Source: Trichoplax adhaerens (Eukaryota; Placozoa; Uniplacotomia; Trichoplacea; Trichoplacidae). From it: a stretch of DNA of 64,000 nt. The notes under the pieces were generated by a model that saw only the letters and a program-made list of their open reading frames with translations, ran no database searches and was not told the origin of the DNA. The stretch spans positions 130,172 to 194,171 of the forward strand of contig NW_002060959.1 of the NCBI RefSeq assembly GCF_000150275.1, read 5' to 3'. The position numbers were made by a program, and so were the translations under genes. Below, one piece after another: positions 24,472 through 35,560 of this stretch (position 1 is its first letter; the number at the start of each line of letters is the position of its first letter).

Positions 24472-26124
24472 ATGGCTGATATTGATAAACAAGCCCGCCG
24501 CATAAAACCGTTAGAAGCTCTTTCTAATGATGATGAAAATAACGTTAATGATAAGACATATTTACTCGATAGCCACGATCATGAAGCAGAGGAAAATTAC
24601 TTGGATGGTATCCTCACCGCGAAAGATGGTACTTTGAGCATCGATGATATCGTGAATTCTTCAGTAGTGGGACTCTTTCACATCTTTGTAACAATTTCTT
24701 GTGGATTATGTTATTCCACTGCTACTATCATTTTAAACGCATATAGTTCATTTATTGTAGCAGCATGTGATTTACACATTACGATAAGCAATAGTAGTTG
24801 GGTGGGCTCATCCTTATCTATAGGTATGATGATTGGTAGTTTAGTACTCGGAATCGTAAGTGATTATATTGGTAGACGGAAAACAATTTTAATATCTGTA
24901 TCTTGTAATATCATTATTATGATTGTTTCGGCATTTTCGTACAATTATCTGATGGCTGCATTATTGGCTTTTCTTAATGGATTTTGTCTCGGTGGTGTCA
25001 TAACAAGTTGCCATCCGTACATGGTCGAATTTTTACCAAAACGATATCGTGGCCTGTCAGTTCCTTGCATGACTTCATTTGTCATCTTTGGTAATATTTA
25101 TTGCAATGTAACTGGGTTCCTGATATTACCATTTCGATTTTATTACTCAATAGGAGAAATCTACTTCACAAGTTGGCGGTTACATTTTATTATTTGCACT
25201 GTGCCAATGTTGATAGGGATTCTTTCACTTCTTTTCTTACCTAATAGTTTAAGATTTACATTAAAACGAGGAAATACTATTCAAGTTGTGCAAATCTTCA
25301 ATCAAATAGATCGGATTAATGCATTTTGTTACTGTAAGAAAAAATCATGGCATCGTTTAAAAACTAATGCATTTTTAAGTTATTGCGTTGCTAAAAATAT
25401 GGATAAAATTCAAATCAGTACGACTGCAACAACTTTAAGACAAACTATTGCGACCCTAACTCAATGGCCATGGCTTAAAAGACTAATTGTTATATCAGTT
25501 GGCTGGTTTGGATATTGTTTCATTTTTAAAGGATTAGTTCAATGGTGGCCTGTAATAATTTCTTATTACTCTAAAGGTCATTCTTGCTGGCATAATTCTT
25601 TTAACTCTAGTGTGATCGAGCATTCCCTTAGTAGCAACTATTCTGTTACTACATTTTGTATTGGTAGTTCTCGTTTGCGATTTGTATTAACAAATCTTAT
25701 AATTGGTAATTTATTAGCTATTCCAGTAGCAATAGCTTGTATTCTACTAATTAATCGTACTGGCCGTAAATTTCAATTTTGTGCCTTTGCCATCATCATG
25801 AGTTTACTTGTCTTCTTGATATGGATCATTGATAATGCATTAAGTACGACTATACTAGTAACTATTTTTATAGCTGTTAGTAATAATGTTTGGTTACCGC
25901 TTAAATTATGGACATCAGAATTATTTTTAACAAAAGTAAGAGCCACAGTATTCGGTATCTGCAATGTTATAGGTAATCTCGGAGCTCTACTTTGTATTGC
26001 TATCTTTCCTGTACTATTTCAAGCAAGCTGTATTGCAGCTCTTACTATACCAGCAGCAATTTGGCTCGTATGTTCATTATTGTGTATTATTTTACCAGAT
26101 ACAACGGAATCAAATATTGACTAA
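24472..26124 (+). CDS. SV2-like major facilitator transporter (array member A)
   Basis: This is an intronless gene for a 550-residue, probably 12-helix, major facilitator superfamily protein of the SV2/SVOP type. Its substrate cannot be read from sequence. The N-terminal cytosolic tail (1-65) is acidic and carries DKTYLL at 27-32, a DxxxLL sorting motif. Helix 1 starts near 66. The helix 2-3 loop has the family motif DYIGRRK (131-137). The helix 4-5 loop has EFLPKRYRG, and helix 6 opens with SWRLH (234-238), as in SV2. A central cytosolic loop spans about 260-335. The helix 7-8 luminal loop (about 365-405) has Cys372, Cys396 and N-glycosylation sequons NSS and NYS. A second-half GRK lies at 431-433. 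The SELFLTKVR segment has leucine where paralogues have proline (SELFPTE). Possible AATAAA signals follow at about 26495. Nearest relative in the window: the pseudogene at 27577. Confidence 0.9.
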   Translation: MADIDKQARRIKPLEALSNDDENNVNDKTYLLDSHDHEAEENYLDGILTAKDGTLSIDDIVNSSVVGLFHIFVTISCGLCYSTATIILNAYSSFIVAACDLHITISNSSWVGSSLSIGMMIGSLVLGIVSDYIGRRKTILISVSCNIIIMIVSAFSYNYLMAALLAFLNGFCLGGVITSCHPYMVEFLPKRYRGLSVPCMTSFVIFGNIYCNVTGFLILPFRFYYSIGEIYFTSWRLHFIICTVPMLIGILSLLFLPNSLRFTLKRGNTIQVVQIFNQIDRINAFCYCKKKSWHRLKTNAFLSYCVAKNMDKIQISTTATTLRQTIATLTQWPWLKRLIVISVGWFGYCFIFKGLVQWWPVIISYYSKGHSCWHNSFNSSVIEHSLSSNYSVTTFCIGSSRLRFVLTNLIIGNLLAIPVAIACILLINRTGRKFQFCAFAIIMSLLVFLIWIIDNALSTTILVTIFIAVSNNVWLPLKLWTSELFLTKVRATVFGICNVIGNLGALLCIAIFPVLFQASCIAALTIPAAIWLVCSLLCIILPDTTESNID

Positions 26125-27576
26125 GAAAGAGAGTCAAGGTTATACAGAATTCAGTGGCTCTATATCGATAATTTCCGTTACTGTTATGTAACACATTGAA
26201 GTACAATCCATAAACTCTTATCATCGTAAAATTAGAATTAGATACGCATATCAATTTTTTATCATGCAGAAATGTTATAACAGATTAGAATATAATACTA
26301 ATCCTACAATTTTATTATCATCCTAAGTTCTGTAAGTGTTAAGTGATGTTATTCGCAATCATTATACCGTAAAAAAATTAGTTAAGGTATTTAAGCGGCT
26401 ACACTTTTCCAAGATTTGCTGTTGTAAGTAGTTTTCTTTGTCACTCAGAGCTTGTTGCATTATAACGTAGTATCTCAATCTGTAGGCAATCAGTAATAAA
26501 ATCTGCTTTTATAAAAATACTTGTGTGACCTATATGCTAATTACAGTTGGTAGAATAGTTTTTTTTAAAATATTTTCATAAAGAAATTATAACATGTAGT
26601 ATTGCCTGTGATAAAAAGTTGCAATTTGTGGAATATTTAGTGCTTTTACTTATATTAGCGTGCATAAGGTATATCATTTAGACTGAATGTAAATATAGCT
26701 TATATAAATTGAAATAAATAGGCATGACAAATCGAAACGAATATTATCAATGCCATTATTCCAATAAAACTCATGTTTAAATAGTTTAGAACATAGTATT
26801 GATGCAACTGATTAGCGAAATCCCACCTTACGTCTGAAAAATAGCTGGTTTGTTATGTAATTTCTGTCGATAATATCTTACAATAAACAAATTCTAGCGT
26901 CAATTGATAAAAATTACTTACGGTATTAACTCTACAGTCTTTGAGGAAGTAGACAACAATTTTTTCAGCTGTGATCACTATCACTAGTCGAGATTTACTC
27001 AACAATTGGAGATTTCGGTAAGTGAAGAAAATTTTTTATTGAGTAACCCCTGACTTTAATGTAGCAATGAAAGACGCTGAAGAGAGCACGTTGATGTTAT
27101 GGGTTTCGCAAGTTTGCCGAATTCTTGATAATACTTTAGTTTACTCATAGCTCACCAATACAATTATTTCAACGATTTTTCGGTAATGAGTTCACTGATT
27201 TTATGCACTAGAGATAATGCTTATTGTCCATTACGCATTAATACGAGTATATAACATCCTTATTTAATATTACCATTAAATAAGCCGTTAATTATTAGTT
27301 AGCAGTTATGTGAGATCTTATCTGCTACTTATGCCAAGTGTTTTAAGCGTAAGACCTATTTTTTGATTGCAGAACTGTGCCCAAAATAATAAATTCATAA
27401 GTTGTTTAATTTTGCCCAACAAGGGATATATATATATATTTGTATCCTCTATCAGCTGTAACTGGTTTCCTATCTAAATCAACCGAAAGAGCGTTCGTAA
27501 ATTTCAACATTTTAAATTTATAATTTATTGTATAATTTAATTTTTCTGCTTACGAATATTTACATTTAAATACGTC
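26125..27576. other. Intergenic within the transporter array
   Basis: No gene is seen. Its right part is similar to the 5' flank of gene A, which marks it as part of the duplicated unit. A short TA microsatellite occurs near 27429. Confidence 0.5.
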
Positions 27577-29242
27577 ATGACCGATATTGATAAACAAGCC
27601 CGCACTGTAAAAGCGTCAGAAGCTCTTTCTGTTGACGATGTAAATGATGTTAATGACATAACTAATTTACTAGATAATTACGATATTAGAGCAGAAGAAA
27701 ATTATTTAGATCGTATTTTCAACGCAAAAGATGATAGCTTGAACGTCGATAATGTCGTCGATTCTTCAGTAGTCGGATTCTTTCATGTCTTAGCAACAAT
27801 TCCTTGCGGATTATACTTTTATAGTAATAGTAAAAGATTATTATTCGGCCATTACATACTGCTAGTGACATTTTAAACGGATATAGTTTAGTCATTATAG
27901 CAGCATGTAATTTAGATATTACTATTAGCAATAGCAGTTGGTTGGGCTAATCCGTAGAGATAGGTATGACGAATGGCAGCTTAGTACTAGGAACCTTAGG
28001 CGAATACATCGGTCGAAGGAAAACAATTTTAATATCCATCTTTTGTAATATAATTCTTATGATTGTTTCGTCACTCTCTTATAATTATATCATGACTGCA
28101 GTATTGGCTTTTCTTAATTGATTGTGCCTTGGTGGCATCATTACAAACTGTCATCCTTACCAAGACGTTTTGTGGTCTTTCAGTTCCTTGCATGACTCCA
28201 TTTGTCATCTTTGGCTCTATCTATTCCAATGTAACTGGATTACTGATACTGCCATTTCGATTTTATAACCCAATTGGAGAAATCTACTTCACAAGTTAGC
28301 GTTTAAACTTGATTATTTGCGCTATGTCGATGTTGATAGGGCTTCTTACACTTCTTTCCTTGCCTAATAGTTTACGATTCACATTGAAATGAGGAAATGA
28401 AGCTCAAGTTGCACAAACCTTAAATCAAATAGATCGAATTAATTCAATTTGTTATTGCAAGAAGAATTTATCTCATCGCTTTGAAACTAATGCACTTTTA
28501 TGCAATTTCATTATTAAAAATAAGGACAAAATTCAAATCGATAAAGCAACTTTCAGACAAAATATAGCGAAATTAACTCAATCGCCTTGGCTTAAAAGAT
28601 TACTTATTCTATTATTTGGCTGGTTTTCATATTGTTTCACTTTTCAAGGATTACTTCAATGGTTGCCAACAATAATTTCTTTTTTTTCACTAAAGGTCAT
28701 TGTTGTTGGCATAATTCTATTAACTTAAGTGTGACCGGGCATTTACTTGATTACAACCTTTCTGTCACTACATTTTGTGTTGATAGTCTCATTTGTGAGC
28801 TGTATTAACAAATCTTGTAATGGGAAGTTTGCTAGCTATTCCAATAGCCATAGTTTGTATTTTACTAATAGATCGGACTGGCCGTAAATGGCCATTTTGT
28901 ATTATTGCCATCACCATAAGTTTACTTGTTTTCTAAGTATGGATCATTGATAACGCATCAAGTACGAATATATTTGTAACCATTATTACAGCTATTGGTT
29001 GTAATGTCTAATTACCGCTTAAATTATGGACATCTGAATTATTTTTATCAGAAATTAGGGCGACATTTCTGGGTATCTGCAGTTTCATGTGTAATTTCGG
29101 AACACTGCCATGTATAGCTATCTTTCCCGTACTATTTTAAACTAGCTGTATCACAGCTCTTATTACACCGGCAGCAATATGCTTCATAGGTGGACTATTA
29201 TGTATCATTTTACTAGACACAACAGAGTTAGATATTAACTAA
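27577..29242 (+). pseudogene. Transporter pseudogene, paralogue of the 24472 gene
   Basis: The first about 80 codons are intact and close to gene A, including the MTDIDKQAR start and a DITNLL sorting motif at 27-32. Within helix 1, a segment of about 35 bp not present in gene A shifts the frame (about 27815-27850) and the frame ends at 27876. Downstream homology continues to the family's terminal residues (29242) but contains several in-frame stops and frameshifts: for example a stop after the SSWLG segment (27949), another in the helix 4 region (28120), and a deletion removing the EFLPKR segment near 28160. GRRKTIL, NRIN and GRK-like motifs are still legible. It has clearly been released from selection but is not old, because most codons still align. 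Confidence 0.92.
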
Positions 29243-31735
29243 GAAAGAAAGGCAAAAGTAATGCAAAATCTATAATTCCATTGCGATAATTTAGTTATGT
29301 ATAAATTTGAAGTACTGTTGGTAAACTGATACTAATCTTAAATTAAAAAGGGAATTTCGATTTAACATCATCTAATAACTATCTAATTTTCCTACGATTG
29401 ACTACATTGTATAAATTGCTTCAAACTTAGGAATTATGACGTATTAATGATTGAATATTTTCAGGATGTAATAATATCATAAAATTTTATCACTTGTAGA
29501 AATAGTTCTTTGTAGAGTTAATTGGAAATAAATCAAATCAGAAATTTATTGATACCTTACTTTCGTACAAATCATTAAAAAATTTTAGGAAAGAGTATTA
29601 GGATTCAGGTTAGAGTAATGGTTATCAACTAGTCAAATTTCATTATTCGTAAGATGAACAGTTCTCTCATTGCCTAATTTCTATCAATAATGACCTAAAG
29701 TAAACATATTCTAACCTGAATAGATGTGAAATTATTCACTAGCCTATTATATACGTCGAATTTGATCTAAAAATAAATTTTAAATTCGCGCAATTAATTA
29801 AAATTATTACGGTCGTAAGAGTGATTATAAATTAGCCTTTTAAAATATCTATATTATCATTGAGTCTTAGCTAAGAAGCCTTTAAAGATTCATTTTCAGA
29901 GAACTCCATATGTCATAGCTATCTCTTATAGAAGTTGTGGTAGTAAGAGTATAAAACAATGATGACTGCAAGCCCCGCATGAATTAGCTATCTAACTCCT
30001 ATTTTGTATTAATTGTACCTCAGCTTTAATTATCACAGCAGCTGTATACTCGATGAATGACCTGTTGTCCATTCTCTTACCAAAATTACTGAAACTGATA
30101 TTAATAAAACGAAGAACTGTACTGGAACAGCTATGAATTACCGTGTATTAAAGAACGTGTTGATACAATAACTGACAGGCACTTTTTAAATATTTGGCTA
30201 CCATTGGATTCACGCTGTTGAAATTCTGGAATCTGCTAAAACGCACGTGTTAAGGCTGTAAAGTAAAGGGCATCATTTCATAAAAATTGAATCAATTGCT
30301 TGCTAGTGCAAATACAGATCTTAAACTCAAAAATTAAGTTGATACAAATAGATGCCCGTATTTCATGAATAATACAATTGGCTAAATTGGCACTGGTAAT
30401 CATATAATTTTAGACTAGTAAAAGTAGCGGCTCCCGGGACAATAATTTTGCAAGAACATTGCATAGCACTCTTAATAGTTATAACTATCCGATATTCGTT
30501 TAGAATTTCAATGGATAATTTGATAAGTTAGCGCAAAGTGAGTTATTTTCTAGTCAGAGATTGATGTACGCATAAATTGTTTAATCGAATAGGGATTCTT
30601 CAATGTCGACTATAAATTCTAAAATAATGTCGTAGTTGCTCGTAGAGCAGTTTAAAAGTTGTTGTAAAGTACGAGGTACTAAGACTACAACTATTGCTCC
30701 TATCGAGATCTGAAAGAGAAAATCAGCGGTATTTACAGCTTCCTAGATAATCTCATGTAGAAAGTAAGATTGTGGAATTACTGTAAATTTTGATAAAATT
30801 TAATTGTCAAAAAAGCTATTAGGGCTCTATTTTATTTTATCTTGAAGGATATACTGAAGCGAAGAGAAGAAAACACAATAGTGTGATACATTTTATAGCT
30901 ACTTTACTTCGTGGCGCTATCATCATTTATCCACTCTGAATAATAATATAATAGAATATCTCATGACTATGTATAAATCTAGCGATAAATTAATCGGAAA
31001 ATTTATATTATTACTCTATCGGCCGTAGTATTAAAAGAATCTACCGTTTATACTACGATACAGAACTAATAATGACATTTCGACCCGTTTCTTGTCAAAT
31101 CTATGATAAAACGTTGTTGATGATGAAGAAATTAATTGCTGTTTTTAATATATAGTAGATGTGAGCCTACTAGAGCATAGTAATGCTATTCGAAAATACT
31201 TGACTACTGGGACCTAGCAAAGAACAATTAATTCAATAGTTCTTTATTTTCGAACTTTTCTATGCCGAATACGATAATTTTGTGCCATAGGCGTTATACG
31301 CTTTGGGAATTGACGCTATTAATGGGCAGAAGCCGAAGCTCTATTTTCTTTTTTGTTTTACGCTATAGTTAGTGCCAATTATATTCAGTGTAATTAGTAA
31401 AGTTTACGTAGTCAAACGATGGACCGCCTTATCGATTCGATCATGTCTTACGTTTTCAGTGTGTTCTTACGATGTTCTATTTCTCGATAACAAGTTTAAC
31501 TTATGCAGTAGATTTATCAGCTTTTGCTACAGCAGGTTTTTAACCAAGTAAACATTTGTGGTACTTATTGATAATTACAGATCTTGCCACCATTGAGGAT
31601 AATTATTATACAACAAGATATAGGAAGCTGAAATAGTATTAGTTTGAGTTACAGAAGAACTTTTAGTTAATCAATAAAGCCCTCAATTTCAAGGGGTCAA
31701 TCATTTTGTTATGTATTAAACTCTCTATTTCTATC
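29243..31735. other. Intergenic with a transporter C-terminal relic
   Basis: No intact gene is present. The only recognisable piece is the decayed transporter tail at 29987-30114. The rest is AT-rich sequence without usable open frames. Confidence 0.5.
29987..30114 (+). pseudogene. Relic of the C-terminal end of an SV2-like transporter
   Basis: The DNA aligns with the last about 42 codons of gene A. It has gctatct...cctattttgtatt (AIFPVLF in A), a tgtacctcagctttaatta segment (CIAALTI), then cattctcttaccaaaa (CIILPD) and actgaaactgatattaa at the terminus (TESNI). Stops and small changes break the frame. It shows that a further array member once stood between the pseudogene at 27577 and the gene at 31736. 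Confidence 0.65.
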
Positions 31736-33385
31736 ATGGCTAAAACGGAAAAGACATCGATCTTATTGAAAGATAAAAATCTTGAAGATGTTGCCACTAA
31801 AGATTCTGCACCTTTACTAAGTGAGAGCAAAAATTTATCCGATTTAGAACAATCTGAAGAAGAAATATATCAGACGGTAACTATTGATTATATCATGAAC
31901 AAGCAAAGATTTGGATTATTCCATTGCTTAATAATTATTGTTTGTGGGCTATGCTACAGTGGTCATGCTATATTTTACCAAGCAATCGGATTCATAACTA
32001 TTACTGCTAGCGATTTGGTTATTAATGCTGATAATCACTTTTGGCTGAGTTTTTCTTTTACCATTGGGATTATCTTCGGTAGTGGCTTACTAGGTAGCTT
32101 AGGTGACGTCTTCGGAAGAAGAAGAATTATTTTGGCGTCTTTGGCAATAAACTTAATAACCACTTTGGTTTCAGTCTTTGCCTATAACTACACTATGTTG
32201 GTAGTTTTAACAGCTATCAATGGATTAGGTTTTAGTGGTATTATATCTAATGTGCATTCTTATGCAATTGAATTTTTTTCTCGAGATTATCGTGGTTGGG
32301 CTTTGGCTTGTGTAACATCCATTTCAATACTAGGAAGTATTTTTAGTACAGTACTTGCTGCTTTGACGTTAAATTATCGTTTTCATGTTCCAGTTGGCCA
32401 GATATACTTTACCAGTTGGCGATTATATTTAATTCTTTGCAGTCTTCCTATTTTGGCAGGTTTCTGTTCGCTCCTATTTATGCCAAACAGCTTACGGCAT
32501 ACTTTAAGAAAAGGGAATACAGAGAAAATTGTACAGATTTCTGAAAAGATAACACGAATCAATTCATTTGTAAAACGAGGAAGTAGAAGTGATAATTATA
32601 AATACATTACTTTATCTCATTCCTACTTAGCTAAAACTCATATTAATGGTACAAATCTGACTCAAGAATATCAAATTACTCATAAATTATGCGATCATAG
32701 CCGGAAATTTAAAGAGACACCCTGGCATAAAAGAGCATGGCTACTTCTGATCGTATGGTTTGGATATAGTTTTACGGCTCACGGACTATTAATGTGGCTG
32801 CCATCGTTACTAACTTATTACGTAAATGGCAACACCTGTCGATCAGTTAATCATGCTAGTAAAAACTTGCCTTGGAATAGAAATTATATGATCATCTTTA
32901 ACGGTTCAGAGTATCTAGACAACCGAGACAGTAAGTTATCATCAGCACTGACTCGCATAATGCTAAGTAATATATTATCGATACCGTTGACTTTATCCTG
33001 CATTTTATTAGTTGGTCGTAATGGTAGGAAAGGCTTATTTTGCACAATATCCATAGGATGTGGAATAATTGTATTACTGATATGGTTAATTGATTCATCT
33101 ATGAGTGCTATGATCTTGGTCTGTTTTTTCGTAGCTTTTTCAATGAATGGTTGGATTCCTTTTACCGTTTGGACTACGGAATTATTTCCAACAGAAATAA
33201 GATCAACTGCTCTCGGAATTTTTAATGCTATTGGTCATATTGGAACTTTATGTGGCACGATTGTGTTTCCTTTACTTTTTTATATCGACTGCACAGCAAG
33301 TCTTTTGCTTTATTGTATCGCTTTATTAGTAGCTGGAATTGTAGCAATCTACATTCAAGACACTGTAAATGTTGATATTGGATGA
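31736..33385 (+). CDS. SV2-like major facilitator transporter (array member C)
   Basis: This is an intronless gene for a 549-residue transporter. The ATG at 31736 (MAKTEKTSILL) gives the same tail layout as the paralogues; the frame extends upstream but contains no earlier ATG. The tail has DSAPLL at 23-28 (DxxxLL). Family motifs are GLFHCL before helix 1, GDVFGRRR in the helix 2-3 loop, EFFSRDYRG after helix 4, YFTSWRLY at helix 6, WFGYS in helix 7, GRNGRK in the helix 8-9 loop and TELFPTEIRST before helix 11. The luminal helix 7-8 loop keeps the first conserved cysteine (GNTC) but lacks the second one found in other members. An AATAAA lies only 27 bp after the stop (33412), with another at about 33449. 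Substrate unknown; vesicular or plasma-membrane location inferred from the family and the tail motif. Confidence 0.9.
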   Translation: MAKTEKTSILLKDKNLEDVATKDSAPLLSESKNLSDLEQSEEEIYQTVTIDYIMNKQRFGLFHCLIIIVCGLCYSGHAIFYQAIGFITITASDLVINADNHFWLSFSFTIGIIFGSGLLGSLGDVFGRRRIILASLAINLITTLVSVFAYNYTMLVVLTAINGLGFSGIISNVHSYAIEFFSRDYRGWALACVTSISILGSIFSTVLAALTLNYRFHVPVGQIYFTSWRLYLILCSLPILAGFCSLLFMPNSLRHTLRKGNTEKIVQISEKITRINSFVKRGSRSDNYKYITLSHSYLAKTHINGTNLTQEYQITHKLCDHSRKFKETPWHKRAWLLLIVWFGYSFTAHGLLMWLPSLLTYYVNGNTCRSVNHASKNLPWNRNYMIIFNGSEYLDNRDSKLSSALTRIMLSNILSIPLTLSCILLVGRNGRKGLFCTISIGCGIIVLLIWLIDSSMSAMILVCFFVAFSMNGWIPFTVWTTELFPTEIRSTALGIFNAIGHIGTLCGTIVFPLLFYIDCTASLLLYCIALLVAGIVAIYIQDTVNVDIG

Positions 33386-35560
33386 AGAAAAATTCATCGT
33401 TATAGTAGATCAATAAACAGGTAGATTTAACTTACCTCTTTAATATTTAATAAATGCTGCCAATAATCATTTCCTGTGACTCTAGTCTACAAAATTGCTA
33501 TACATATGATTTAAGTTACAGAGATCTGAAAGATTAAAATAAATTTGGAAGAGAAATACTAATATTTGTAGGCTTACATAGCAGCAGAACTTGAAGCAAA
33601 CGCATTTATTACTACTGAATATTTGATAGAATCTAATAACGGATAGAGGTGAAGCATAACCTGGCATCGGTTTAAAACATTCCCAAGGTCTCTCAATTTT
33701 CATATGCCATTTATTTGACTTTTGAGATAAAGTAAAGTAGAAAGTATATTTTGAATTTATATCACTGACAAGGACGGATATGATATTAAATAGCAAGAAA
33801 TTTAATTTCGTACTACAAAATGTCATTTTTCTTAATGGTAATTAATATCTTCTGTAACACCGTCGTTTCATTATTTGTGTAGATGCTTGGTAAATAAAGA
33901 TAGAACTATATGATAATACCTGCAAATTTATCATTTATGAGAGAAGAGTCAAAGTAACAGCCCTTGACATAATTTGAGCAATGAAATTATTACTGTTCTA
34001 CTGTATATTCCAGTAAATTTGATCGTTTCTATATGATTCCTTAACATCTACAATTTAACGTAAAAATATTTTGTTATACAGATCTAAAGAGACCAAATAT
34101 TATTTCATTTATATAATTTGCGCATTATTCAATCTTAATGTTTCATTTTGCTTAAGAAATATAATCTGATCAGCAATACAAATTAAATACCAAGCTGTAG
34201 TAGCTAATATCTCTATACGCGTAGAGGTGACGGATCAGCTTTGACGATTATTTTTCTCTTATAAATGATAATAGAATTAGCAATATATATACTGAATTAT
34301 TTAGTTCCTCGTAAAATCCTTAGCAATCAAGTTCAATCTACAGTATTTCATTTGATAGTATTAATTATCGTATGAAATAAATGAGGTCGTACTAATATAG
34401 TAGAATATTAAAACTAGCATAGTATAAACAAATGTTTAACGAGGCAATCGTAGACTCGCAACAATGATAGCTGCGATAGCTTGAAGTATTTTGTTCTCAT
34501 GAAATCTTTCGCAATTAAATTCGACCAATCCCGATTGACAATTATTGTATGAAATAAATGAAATCATACTGCTACAGTAGAATATTGAAACTAGCATAAC
34601 TTAGCTACATGATTAATAGTACACTCGTAGCTATGATAGATGAAAATTGATTGAAGTTTTGGTTTATGAACGGTGGCAGTTATCGGATACGACACGGACT
34701 GATATTAGATTCGATTAGAGATTGATTCTCGTACTCGATTCATTTGCTAAGGTGTACTATTAGATTTCTCACTAGGAATATTCCCGATGGTTAAGTTACT
34801 GATATGGAATGACAGCTATCAGCTTGAGAGAATAGTGGAAAGCACGTTCATCAGTAATATAAGAGTAACGAATAGAATCTCCAATTTATTCTTGAAATCC
34901 CTTGAGCGTAACAGCAAGACGTACTAACAATAGCGAACTTGATGTCATCTTGTATCTCCTAGTTTACAATAGATATTTTTCGTAATCTTTGATTTGGATG
35001 AACTTATTTGAATAGTATTACCCTGAGAATTAAGCCACAATGCCATAATCTGTTTTTACGTACGATTCAATCGCTGTCATGGGAATATTTGCCTTCCAAC
35101 CTGAAAGTTCTCCCTCCCGTCCTAACGAATGGGGAAAAGTCTAAAATTGTACGAGAATATACAGTATATTAGTCTGTTACAATAATATATTCCCATATTC
35201 CCTTTTTTGTATCGAAGACATTTACTACTTCACTACTATTCTACAGAGTTACATTCAATTTTTTTAAACAGTTGAAATCTAATTAAACGGCTAAAACTCT
35301 ACTGGATAAAAAGCAAATTTTAGCACATTAATCATATTAACTCTTTGTCTGTAACAAGATTGTTACTGGTATTTACTGATTTTTTCCTACACTGCTCTGA
35401 TATTATTTGTGGATGTATCAAATCAACAACGGTTAAGAAGAGAATTTACTATTAATTAAAGATAGTAGCGCATCGGTTGATATTAGAAATCCTAGTTGGT
35501 GTCCTGTAATAATTTGGAAATATATCGGCCCTGTATGATTTAGAATCACATCGTTTGAAG
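33386..35560. other. Intergenic within the transporter array
   Basis: No gene is seen. The minus-strand open frame at 33482-33826 encodes nothing recognisable. A two-copy tandem repeat lies at 34300-34660. Confidence 0.5.
34300..34660. repeat. Two-copy tandem repeat, period about 184 bp
   Basis: Copy 1 (about 34309) and copy 2 (about 34493) share, in order, a gttc-tcgtaaaatc segment, attatcgtatgaaataaatg, a tagtagaatattaaaactag segment and atgatagctgcgatagcttg. The copies are diverged. No coding potential is visible. Confidence 0.65.

Noticed and set aside
24472-26124. Assignment of the array to SLC22 organic ion transporters
   Set aside because: Both families share the GRR motifs. The GLFH lead into helix 1, the SWRLY segment at helix 6 and the RYRG loop fit SV2/SVOP better, but only a phylogeny would settle it.
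31706-31735. Upstream extension of the transporter frame before the ATG at 31736
   Set aside because: The extension would have to begin with TTG. The ATG at 31736 matches the paralogues' tail layout. The same reasoning fixes the starts at 35561 and 55234.
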